This document shows, piece by piece, positions 1 to 5,329 of a DNA stretch of 7,987 nucleotides (the first letter of the stretch is position 1; the number at the start of each line of letters is the position of its first letter). The DNA comes from Myxococcales bacterium (lineage in GTDB: Bacteria > Myxococcota_A > Polyangia > Palsa-1104), in NCBI GenBank assembly GCA_023248835.1, contig JAHFDU010000174.1, positions 1 through 7,987 on the forward strand, given 5' to 3'. The translations under genes and the position numbers were made by a program. Under the pieces are notes generated by a model, which ran no database searches, was not told the DNA's origin, and was given only the letters and a program-made list of their open reading frames with translations.

Positions 1-217
1 TGTCCGGCCAAAAAACTTTGCGGCGATTGGTAAATGAAACTTGCTTGGCCTCTGGCGCAGGCGGCGACTCGGCAACCTCGAGCTCCATCTCTTCTTCGGG
101 AATCCGTTCACAGTCGGCCGCTGTCTTGTCCGGTCGCAGTCGTAAGAAAATCGGCTGACGCAGCTTCTCACCGCGCGTCCACTCTTTGAACTGCACCTCC
201 ATCAACACCAGCGGCTT
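1..217 (-). pseudogene. ligD: In-frame continuation of ligD after the TGA: end of OB fold, linker and start of polymerase domain (runs off window)
   Basis: Reading on from the TGA in the same frame gives 72 open codons to the window edge. They begin KPLVLMEVQFKEWT, followed by LRQPIFLRLRPDK, which matches the end of the LigD ligase OB fold (the pattern P-x-L-V-x-E-V-x-F-x-E-W-T, then L-R-x-P-x-F-x-x-L-R-x-D-K). An acidic linker follows (ERIPEEEMELEVAE), then VSFTNRRKVFWPD, the usual opening of the LigD primase-polymerase domain ('V..T...KV.WP'). Only the TGA separates this from the upstream part. The original gene was therefore a three-domain phosphoesterase-ligase-polymerase protein. Possible restarts lie at GTG 208, TTG 205 or ATG 202, but a protein starting there would hold only the OB-fold tail plus the polymerase. 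It could be a nonsense-mutant pseudogene, a readthrough gene, or a base-call error. The 5'-to-3' gene end lies beyond position 1. Confidence 0.85.
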
Positions 218-1687
218 TCACCTCTTATGTTTTTTTCCGTCGAGCGAGTCGGGCCCATCGCCAACAAACGGTGGCGCGCCGAGAAGATGCGGCGCGGCCA
301 AGTTGACCACCTGTTTGAGCTGCGCGTCGGTAAAACCCGAGCCAACGCTGCCGACATAGTGAATTTCACTGCCGCGGCGCGCGCCGAGGTGAAACGAACG
401 CACATGCGCCCGGGTGCGACTTGGCAGGGTGTAGCCGACGACGACAAAATCGCCCGAGCGCAACAGAGGAACTTTTTGCCAATCGCTCGATCGCTTGGAT
501 TGATAGCGGGAGTGGGCCCTTTTGCAGACCACACCCTCGAGCCCATGCGCTTTGACCGCTTGCAAGAAGTCGGCGCCGCGACCCTCGACGTGATCGCAAT
601 AGCCGAGCGGTCCGAGCGTCGGAATGAGTTTTCGCAAAATCTCTTTTCGCGCTAAAAGTGGCAGGTCGCGTAAGTCGAAGCCGTCGAGCGCCAATAGGTC
701 AAAAATGACATAACGCACCGGCTCTGAGATCTCAGCGCGGGCAATGTCGGTGGCGCGAAAGATCTTGGCGCGCGCTGCCAGCCGCTCAAAATCGGGGCGC
801 CCTTTTTCGTCTTGAACGATCACTTCACCGTCGACAATCGCCGATTGACAGGGTAGCAGTTTTAAAGCGCGAACAATTTCTGGAAACTGGGCGCTGACAT
901 CGTGGCCACGGCGCGACTGCAGTTTTACCTTGCCCTGCTTTTCCGCCAGCAGCCGGTAGCCGTCGTACTTGATTTCGTAAAGCCACTCTTTGCCTTCGGG
1001 CACTTGGTCGCGCGACTCGGCCAGCATCGGTGTCACCGCGGAAAATTTGACCGCTCCGGGTTTGGCGCCGAGCTCGCCAAGCGCGGTGCGAGTCATCTCG
1101 GCGCGGGCATGGCCATCGCGCACCTCTTCGACGGTTCGCCCCGACAGCACCGAGGTGTCGGGCAATTTCTCGACGGTGGCGAAGCGATCGCGGTGCTTGA
1201 GTAGCAGCCACTCTTTGCCGGTGTTCCCTTGGCCGCGCTTGCTCTTAAGCCGCACCAGCGCCCATTCACCGTGCAATTTGTAGCCGTAGAGTTCGAACAC
1301 CAGCTTGCCCTTTTCCAGACCGAGCACTGGATCTTCGAGCGGACGCCAGCGTCCCAAATCCCACACGATCACCGGACCTGCGCCATAGTTTCCTTTGGGA
1401 ATCAGCCCTTCAAAGTCGGCGTACTCGACCGGGTGATCTTCAACTTTGACTGCGAGTCGCTTGTCGGCCGGATTGGGCGACGGACCTTTGGGCACCGCCC
1501 AGGAGACCAAAACGCCGCCGAGTTCGAGACGAAAATCCCAGTGTTGGCGCGTCGCCAAGTGCTCCTGCACGCAAAACAGTTGTGGCCGGTTTTCCTGGCC
1601 GCCAAACGGCTCTGGCGTGCGCTCGGGCGATCGCTTTTGGCGATAGCGAACGAGCTTGTTTTCCTCTGCAAATTTGGATTTCGCCAT
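218..1687 (-). CDS. ligD: ATP-dependent DNA ligase LigD (phosphoesterase + ligase domains), ended by a premature in-frame TGA
   Basis: LigD seals double-strand breaks in bacterial NHEJ together with Ku. This 489-residue reading frame shows the 3'-phosphoesterase domain first (about residues 35-185). Its metal/active-site set is visible as H43, H49, D51, R53 and H85, inside QHWDFRLEL and VEDHPVEYADFEG. The adenylation domain follows (about 218-405). Motif I is EIKYDGYR with nucleotidyl-lysine K240, motif III is YVIFDLLALDG, motif IV is EGVVCKR (384-390) and motif V is DWQKVP. An OB fold begins at about 411 (GDFVVVGYT) and is cut off at residue 489 by TGA. The same frame then continues with recognisable LigD sequence (next entry), so the conserved C-terminal end of the OB fold (motif VI region) and the polymerase domain are lost unless the stop is read through. 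The start ATG at 1687 fits the family N-terminus. No Shine-Dalgarno is visible. It is divergent from ku across 22 bp. Domain identity is very secure; activity of the product is doubtful. Confidence 0.93.
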   Translation of the reverse strand: MAKSKFAEENKLVRYRQKRSPERTPEPFGGQENRPQLFCVQEHLATRQHWDFRLELGGVLVSWAVPKGPSPNPADKRLAVKVEDHPVEYADFEGLIPKGNYGAGPVIVWDLGRWRPLEDPVLGLEKGKLVFELYGYKLHGEWALVRLKSKRGQGNTGKEWLLLKHRDRFATVEKLPDTSVLSGRTVEEVRDGHARAEMTRTALGELGAKPGAVKFSAVTPMLAESRDQVPEGKEWLYEIKYDGYRLLAEKQGKVKLQSRRGHDVSAQFPEIVRALKLLPCQSAIVDGEVIVQDEKGRPDFERLAARAKIFRATDIARAEISEPVRYVIFDLLALDGFDLRDLPLLARKEILRKLIPTLGPLGYCDHVEGRGADFLQAVKAHGLEGVVCKRAHSRYQSKRSSDWQKVPLLRSGDFVVVGYTLPSRTRAHVRSFHLGARRGSEIHYVGSVGSGFTDAQLKQVVNLAAPHLLGAPPFVGDGPDSLDGKKHKR

Positions 1688-1709
1688 AAAAGCGGCTTAC
1701 AATAGATCG
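1688..1709. promoter_or_regulatory. Divergent ligD/ku start region with shared TACAAT -10-like box; predicted leaderless ku mRNA
   Basis: Only 22 bp separate the ligD and ku start codons. On the plus strand TACAAT lies at 1698-1703, with TTGGAT at 1674-1679 (18-bp spacer) as a weak -35. A start 7 bases after the box falls on 1710, the A of the ku ATG, so ku mRNA would be leaderless. This fits the absence of a Shine-Dalgarno before ku. On the minus strand the overlapping TATTGT (1704 down to 1699) would give a leader of about 5 bases for ligD. The boxes are seen in the sequence; their use as promoters is inferred. Confidence 0.4.
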
Positions 1710-2561
1710 ATGTCCTTACGCGCGATAGGCTCGAGCACCCTCTCCTTCGGCCTGGTGTCGATCCCGGTCAAACTCTACTCAGCGACTGAAAGTTCGACCC
1801 AGCTGTCGTTCAATCTTTTGCACAAAGAGTGCGGCTCGCGGCTCAAGCAGCAGTACACCTGCCCGAAAGACGGCAAGCTGGTGCCACGCGAGGAGATGGT
1901 CAAGGGCTACGAGTTTGCAAAAGATCAATACGTGACGTTTACCGCCGAGGAGCTCAAGGCGCTGGAAGAAACTTCGACGCAGACCATCGACATCGTCGAA
2001 TTTGTGCCCGGCGACAAAATCGATTCGATCTATTTTGACAAGCCTTACTACCTCGGCGCCGACAAGGGCGGCGACAAGAGCTATCGGCTGCTGGTGCAGG
2101 CGATGGCCGAAAGCGGCCGGGTGGCGCTCGGTCGTTACGCCGCGCGCGGCAAACAATATTTGGTGATGCTGCGCCCGACCAGCGACGGTCGACTGGTGAT
2201 GCAGCAGCTGCACTACGCCGACGAAGTGCGCGCCTCCAAAGAGGTGCCGATCGCCGACGGCGAAGTGCGTGCCGACGAGTTGAAGCTGGCGCTGCAGCTG
2301 ATTGACCAAATCGCGCACGAGACTTTTTCGCCGAGCGTCTACGAAGACGACGTCAAAAAGCGCACGCTCGAACAGATCGAACGCAAAATACAAGGGCACG
2401 AAATCGCAGTGTCGCCAGAAGCACCGAGAGCGGAGATCATTGATCTGATGGCTGCGCTCAAGGCCAGTCTCGAACAAAAAGCCGCTGCCACCGAGCGCAA
2501 GCCGCCCAAGCGCGCTGAAGCTGCCGACAAACCGGCCCAAAAATCAAAAGCCAAGAGCTGA
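1710..2561 (+). CDS. ku: Non-homologous end-joining protein Ku
   Basis: Bacterial Ku is a homodimeric ring that threads onto broken DNA ends and recruits LigD. The predicted product is 283 aa. The start at 1710 was chosen because MSLRAIGSSTLSFGLVSIPVKLYSAT matches the family N-terminus (RAI...SFGLVSIPVKLY); the longer frame from 1656 adds unrelated residues. The Ku core spans about residues 3-255, with HKECGSRLKQQYTC (Cys41 and Cys51), VEFVPGDKIDSIYFDKPYYLGAD, and ALGRYAARGKQYLVMLRP, then YADEVR and the helix LKLALQLIDQ. From about 256 the tail is Lys/Ala-rich (ERKPPKRAEAADKP), the basic C-terminal extension that binds DNA or LigD in many bacterial Ku proteins. The 69 bp coding for the last 22 residues and the TGA is repeated in frame directly after the stop. 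No Shine-Dalgarno is visible. It is divergent from ligD, its functional partner. Confidence 0.96.
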   Translation: MSLRAIGSSTLSFGLVSIPVKLYSATESSTQLSFNLLHKECGSRLKQQYTCPKDGKLVPREEMVKGYEFAKDQYVTFTAEELKALEETSTQTIDIVEFVPGDKIDSIYFDKPYYLGADKGGDKSYRLLVQAMAESGRVALGRYAARGKQYLVMLRPTSDGRLVMQQLHYADEVRASKEVPIADGEVRADELKLALQLIDQIAHETFSPSVYEDDVKKRTLEQIERKIQGHEIAVSPEAPRAEIIDLMAALKASLEQKAAATERKPPKRAEAADKPAQKSKAKS

Positions 2562-2630
2562 GAGCGCAAGCCGCCCAAACGCGCTGAAGCTGCCGACAAA
2601 CCGGCCCAAAAATCAAAAGCCAAGAGCTGA
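2493..2630 (+). repeat. 69-bp tandem duplication of the ku 3' end, including the stop codon
   Basis: Copy 1 is 2493-2561 and copy 2 is 2562-2630. They differ at one base in 69 (G2508 versus A2577, an AAG/AAA lysine codon, so synonymous). Each copy encodes ERKPPKRAEAADKPAQKSKA followed by KS and TGA. The unit is a multiple of 3, so copy 2 stays in the ku frame: suppression or loss of the first TGA would add 22 more basic-tail residues. The near identity implies a recent event. Confidence 0.97.
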
Positions 2631-2783
2631 CGTTTTTCTCGCCTGCCGATGGATGGCCGAACGTCCGAGCGTGTGTACAATCAAGATATCAAGATCCGTC
2701 CCCATCCCCGTCCGCCCCATCCGCCCCGATCTCCGTACAATCAAGATATCAAGATCCGTCCCCACGTGCTAAATGTCGCGGCG
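2631..2783. other. Spacer between ku and the MerR/TPR gene, with repeats and promoter-like boxes
   Basis: This 153-bp stretch has no convincing gene. It is open in the frame of the downstream gene (an ATG at 2649 reads through both 30-bp repeats), but the predicted peptide is low-complexity (PRPPHPPRSP) and unlike a MerR N-terminus, so it is treated as non-coding. It holds the 30-bp direct repeat and a C-rich segment (2700-2730) with short internal repeats of CCGCCCC. Confidence 0.55.
2675..2764 (+). repeat. 30-bp direct repeat pair (60-bp period) with TACAAT boxes
   Basis: GTACAATCAAGATATCAAG plus the following GATCCGTCCCCA-type end occurs identically at 2675-2704 and 2735-2764, separated by a 30-bp C-rich segment. 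Each copy contains TACAAT (2676-2681 and 2736-2741), the same box that precedes ku. The second copy would start transcription near 2748, giving a leader of about 36 bases to the ATG at 2784. The repeats are seen in the sequence; a duplicated promoter for the MerR/TPR gene is inferred, and no good -35 is visible. Confidence 0.8.
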
Positions 2784-3611
2784 ATGGCGGGTTACAGCAC
2801 GCGCGAAGTGGCGACGCTGCTCGGAATGAGCGCGGCGCATGTGCGTACGCTGGTGCGTGCGGGATTTGCTGCGCCCGAGCGCGAGCAGGGCGAGCTGCGG
2901 TTTGGTTTTCAAGACGTGGTGCTGCTGCGCACCGCCAAGGGATTGTGCGACGCCAAGATCGCCCCGCGCCGGGTGCGAAGAGTGCTCGACAAGTTGCGCC
3001 GCGAACTGCCGCACGGTCGGCCGCTGACGGCGGTGTCGATCGCAGCTTCGGGCAACAAGCTGGTGGTGCGCGACGGAGTGGCGCCCTATAATCCCGAAAA
3101 CGGTCAGGTGCTGTTCGATTTTGATGTCGCTACTTTGGCGCGCAAAGTCGCCCCGCTGAGCGCGCGCAAAATCAAAGCCGCGCACAGAAGCGCTGAGGAG
3201 AAAACCGCGGCCGATTGGTTTTCGCTCGGCAGCGAACTCGAAATCAGTTCACCGGCAGAAGCGCGCGATGCCTATCGCCGAGCAATTGAACTTGATCCGC
3301 GTCATGTCGAGGCCCACGTCAATCTCGGTCGTCTCTTGCACGAGGCGAGCGAACTGGCGGCGGCACGATCGCACTACTTGGTCGCGCTCGAACATGCGCC
3401 GGAAAATGTGGTGGCCATTTTCAATCTCGGCGTCGTGCTCGAAGACGAGGGCGAGCTTGATGGCGCCGCCACCGCCTACCGCCGCGCCCTCACTGTCGAT
3501 GCGCAATTTGCCGATGCCCATTTTAATCTGGCGCGTCTATACGAACACAGCGACAAACAGCGCGCCCTGCGCCATCTCGCCGCCTACCGCAAACTTACCG
3601 AACACAAATGA
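2784..3611 (+). CDS. MerR-type helix-turn-helix protein with TPR repeats
   Basis: The predicted product is a cytoplasmic protein of 275 aa. Residues 3-45 form a MerR-like DNA-binding region (GYSTREVATLLGMSAAHVRT, then RFGFQDVVLLRTAKGL). A middle segment at 60-125 (RRVRRVLDKLRRELPHGRPL, VVRDGVAPYNPENGQVLFDF) resembles a conserved block that I associate with MerR/TPR proteins of this type. From about 142 to 272 there are three clear tetratricopeptide repeats plus a partial fourth (AYRRAIELDPRHVEAHVNLG, AIFNLGVVLEDEGELDGA, AYRRALTVDAQFADAHFNLA). TPRs mediate protein contacts, so a regulator or adaptor is likely; its target is unknown. The ATG at 2784 was chosen because the MerR motif begins there; GTG 2766 or ATG 2649 are in-frame alternatives, and none has a visible Shine-Dalgarno. 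It is co-oriented with ku, so regulation of or partnership with NHEJ is possible but only inferred. Its TGA overlaps the ATG of a small broken gene. Confidence 0.85.
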   Translation: MAGYSTREVATLLGMSAAHVRTLVRAGFAAPEREQGELRFGFQDVVLLRTAKGLCDAKIAPRRVRRVLDKLRRELPHGRPLTAVSIAASGNKLVVRDGVAPYNPENGQVLFDFDVATLARKVAPLSARKIKAAHRSAEEKTAADWFSLGSELEISSPAEARDAYRRAIELDPRHVEAHVNLGRLLHEASELAAARSHYLVALEHAPENVVAIFNLGVVLEDEGELDGAATAYRRALTVDAQFADAHFNLARLYEHSDKQRALRHLAAYRKLTEHK

Positions 3612-3860
3612 CCCGCAGATTTCTGAGGCGCGATCCCTCAGAAATCTGAGACTGATCTCGGAGTTCTTGAGAGAAATCGCCGCGCCCGCATCGCCGCCGC
3701 CCGGCGTGATGCACTGGCTACTCTCGCCAACGACTATGGCACTCCGACTTCGCGGTTTCACGCGCAACTCGGGCTGCCGAGCGGCGGCGCCGGACGCATG
3801 CTGGTTGCAGCGCTTGCCAAAGAAGTCACACATCGCGAGCGACAAGACTTGACGAGCTGA
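3608..3860 (+). pseudogene. Small gene overlapping the MerR/TPR stop by ATGA, broken by a +1 frameshift
   Basis: An ATG at 3608-3610 overlaps the TGA of the preceding gene (ATGA) and opens MTRRFLRRDPSEI, then TGA at 3647. In a different frame, 3627-3860 is open and coding-like, with DLGVLERNRRARIAAARRD and later LANDYGTPTSRFHAQLGLP, ending at TGA 3858-3860, but it has no start codon before a late ATG. Removing one C from the CCC at 3635-3637 joins the two into one 83-residue frame (MTRRFLRRDPQKSETDLGVL onward). I do not recognise the protein; it would be small, basic at its N-terminus and mostly helical. It is either a recently frameshifted gene or a one-base sequence error. The frameshift point coincides with the hairpin at 3616-3648. 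Confidence 0.5.
3616..3648 (+). terminator. Perfect 13-bp hairpin just after the MerR/TPR gene (terminator-like, no U-tract)
   Basis: CAGATTTCTGAGG (3616-3628) pairs perfectly with CCTCAGAAATCTG (3636-3648) around the 7-base loop CGCGATC. It begins 4 bases after the stop codon. There is no run of T after either arm, so it is not a classical intrinsic terminator. It may act as an mRNA-stabilising hairpin, or simply lie within the frameshifted small gene. Confidence 0.5.
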
Positions 3861-3898
3861 GAACTTCAGGCCACTTTCCCGACCGAAAGGGGTTCACG

Positions 3899-4504
3899 AT
3901 GAAAATCACTGCGTGTTCGATGCTTGCGATTTTCTGCTCGACTCTCTGCCTCGCGGACGAAATTCCGGCTCCGCCAGCGACGACGGTCGACCGGGTTCTG
4001 CCTCCTCCTGCTGCGGCATCCGCTGCCCCGCCAACGCCGGTCGAAACGGTACTTCCTGCTACTGCGGCGCCAGCGCCGGTGCTCGCGGTCAAACCGCCCG
4101 AGCCGCCGCCGATGACGCAGGCGCGTCACGATCAGCTCTTGCAATCGGCGTCGCGAATGCGCAAGGGCGGCATTGCAGTGATTGTCACCGGCGGCCTCTT
4201 GTTGGTTGCAACCTGGGTTGCAACTGGCCTGCTGATCGCAAGATCATACGACATCAAGGACTTGGGCGATGCGGGCCATTTCGTTGCGTATACTGTCTTC
4301 GCTGAATACACCGGCGTATTTGGAAGCATGGCGTCGCTTGCCGTTATCGGCGGTGGTATAGAACTTATTTCTTGTGCGCGAGCGCGTGAGCGTACCGCCC
4401 GTTCTTTTCCGGTGCGCGGAAAGGCCGATCTCGGCCGCCGCTTTTCTTTCGCACCCACTCCGATTCCGGGTGGCGCAGCGCTCACACTCCAGCTGAGTTT
4501 CTGA
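3899..4504 (+). CDS. Exported Pro/Ala-rich membrane protein of unknown function
   Basis: The predicted product is 201 aa. The start has a good ribosome site (GAAAGGGG at 3885-3892, 6 bases before ATG). Residues 1-19 look like a signal peptide (MKITACSMLAIFCSTLCLA), probably cleaved before Asp20. Residues 21-72 are Pro/Ala/Thr-rich (PPPAAASAAPPTPVE, PPEPPPM), an extended cell-wall or periplasmic linker type. Two hydrophobic segments follow: about 91-113 (GGIAVIVTGGLLLVATWVAT) and 138-157 (TGVFGSMASLAVIGGGIELI). The end, FSFAPTPIPGGAALTLQLSF, has alternating hydrophobics and a final Phe, as in outer-membrane strands. This arrangement (signal peptide, Pro-rich stretch, Gly-rich hydrophobic segments, PIPGGA...F end) reminds me of uncharacterised envelope proteins of myxobacterial-type genomes. 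No function is assignable. It converges on the gene at 4512, with 7 bp between stops. Confidence 0.75.
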   Translation: MKITACSMLAIFCSTLCLADEIPAPPATTVDRVLPPPAAASAAPPTPVETVLPATAAPAPVLAVKPPEPPPMTQARHDQLLQSASRMRKGGIAVIVTGGLLLVATWVATGLLIARSYDIKDLGDAGHFVAYTVFAEYTGVFGSMASLAVIGGGIELISCARARERTARSFPVRGKADLGRRFSFAPTPIPGGAALTLQLSF

Positions 4505-4511
4505 AAACCTG

Positions 4512-4889
4512 CTACTGGCGCGGCTGTACCGCCACAATCGCGCCTTCGAGTACATTTGCGAGGGTGCTCGAATGCCAAGCCACCAACACCGCGCCGGTCC
4601 CAACCGCGCCGAGCAACCACCAGCGAACATAGGGAAGCTGGAGGCGCCGGCCGAATGCCCAATGAAGCAAGTAGGCTACAAGAACGGTCAACATCGCGGC
4701 CAAGAGCGCCACCGGGAGTTGCCGAAAACCGACCGCGTGGTAGGCGACCCAGAAAAGCACGACCGCAAGCAGATTGGTGCCGTCGCGCCCATACCCGACC
4801 AGCCCCGAGTCGTGGGCAACGCGCTGCAACCGGAGCAGCAGCTCGATCTGCGCCCCTACCGCCAGCAATAAGATGAGCCACCCCAGCAT
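4512..4889 (-). CDS. Small four-helix integral membrane protein, unknown function
   Basis: The predicted product is 125 aa. Hydrophobic segments lie at about residues 1-20 (MLGWLILLLAVGAQIELLL), 39-57 (NLLAVVLFWVAYHAVGF), 58-77 (LPVALLAAMLTVLVAYLLHW) and 87-105 (YVRWWLLGAVGTGAVLVAW). The last two are separated by a short basic stretch (FGRRLQL). It is likely an inner-membrane protein; I do not recognise the family. The start at 4889 has no Shine-Dalgarno, but TACAAT on the minus strand (4903 to 4898) sits 8 bases upstream, predicting a leader of about 2 bases. It is divergent from tatA (88 bp) and convergent with the gene ending at 4504. The membrane-segment pattern strongly supports this frame over the overlapping plus-strand and minus-strand frames. 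Confidence 0.7.
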   Translation of the reverse strand: MLGWLILLLAVGAQIELLLRLQRVAHDSGLVGYGRDGTNLLAVVLFWVAYHAVGFRQLPVALLAAMLTVLVAYLLHWAFGRRLQLPYVRWWLLGAVGTGAVLVAWHSSTLANVLEGAIVAVQPRQ

Positions 4890-4977
4890 CTCGGATCATT
4901 GTACTGGTTTTTCCGAGCTTTACGCTTTGGGTTCGACGGTACTTGGAAACGGTGGTACAAACAGTCTGGAGGGACAA
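4890..4977. promoter_or_regulatory. Divergent promoter region for the membrane protein (-) and tatA (+)
   Basis: On the minus strand, TACAAT (4903 down to 4898) lies just before the ATG at 4889. On the plus strand, TACAAA (4956-4961) precedes tatA, with TTCGAC (4932-4937, 18-bp spacer) as a poor -35. The tatA ribosome site is GGAGGG at 4968-4973. Boxes are read by eye and their activity is inferred. Confidence 0.35.
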
Positions 4978-5196
4978 ATGCCGAATCTTGGTATTATGGA
5001 ATTGGTTCTTATTCTATTTATCGTCCTGGTGGTGTTCGGTGCCGGCAAGCTGCCTCAACTCGGCGACGCCCTCGGACGCAGCATTCGCAATTTCAAACGA
5101 GCCTCGAGTGCCAAAGATGAAATCGACGTGACCCCGAAGAAAGAGATTACCGACAACTCGCTTGATCCCAAGTCAGTCGAGTCCAAGCGCAGCTAG
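4978..5196 (+). CDS. tatA: Twin-arginine translocase subunit TatA/TatE
   Basis: TatA oligomerises in the inner membrane to form the variable-size channel that passes folded proteins with twin-arginine signals. The 72-residue product has the full family layout: a short N-terminus, one membrane helix at about residues 5-20 (GIMELVLILFIVLVVF), then the conserved FG hinge at 20-21. The amphipathic helix follows at 24-42 (KLPQLGDALGRSIRNFKR), then a charged flexible tail to residue 72 (KDEIDVTPKKEITD, SVESKRS). The start is fixed by GGAGGG at 4968-4973 and by the MPNLGIMELV N-terminus; the longer upstream frame is rejected. The length is normal for a short TatA. No tatB or tatC is adjacent, so this is a stand-alone copy, with its partners presumably elsewhere. 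Confidence 0.95.
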   Translation: MPNLGIMELVLILFIVLVVFGAGKLPQLGDALGRSIRNFKRASSAKDEIDVTPKKEITDNSLDPKSVESKRS

Positions 5197-5329
5197 TACA
5201 ACGCCACCTGAAATGTGATGTGGTATTCGGTCGCGGTAGAAAACGCCGATGGTTAAGCTCAACGCCTCGGATTTTCGTTTCACGACCACGCCCACGGGAA
5301 GACATCAAATTTCAAGTAGCAGCCGGAGT
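5193..5329 (-). pseudogene. Decayed minus-strand coding remnant between the thioesterase gene and tatA
   Basis: No intact gene fits this gap. On the minus strand, short coding-like pieces appear in alternating frames: DSGCYLKFDVFPWAWS then TGA (just downstream of the thioesterase stop), KSEALSLTIGVFYRD in a second frame, and ATEYHITFQVALY then TAG back in the first frame. The last TAG (5195-5193) overlaps the tatA TAG through CTAG, a typical arrangement for convergent genes. The alternating pattern ending in an aromatic residue resembles the last strand of an outer-membrane barrel. It is most likely a gene remnant; it could also be chance. Confidence 0.22.

Noticed and set aside
228..240. Programmed -1 frameshift at A-AAA-AAA (7-A run) in ligD
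   Set aside because: The -1 frame reaches TAA one codon after the slip, and the sequence after the TGA is in the original frame, so a shift does not restore the protein.
1779..2540. 253-residue minus-strand open frame opposite ku
   Set aside because: It lies wholly within ku, which has clear family motifs; its repeated tail simply mirrors the ku duplication.
2675..2764. CRISPR-like pair (30-bp repeat, 30-bp spacer)
   Set aside because: There are only two copies, the spacer is C-rich with internal repeats, and no cas genes or further units are present; a local duplication explains it better.
2649..2783. N-terminal extension of the MerR/TPR protein from ATG 2649
   Set aside because: The added residues come from the direct repeats and C-rich spacer, give low-complexity sequence and lie before the MerR motif; there is no ribosome site at 2649.
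4132..4977. 281-residue minus-strand open frame
   Set aside because: It spans parts of two better-supported genes and their gap, is Arg/Ala-rich and shows no domain; the 4512-4889 frame has membrane segments.
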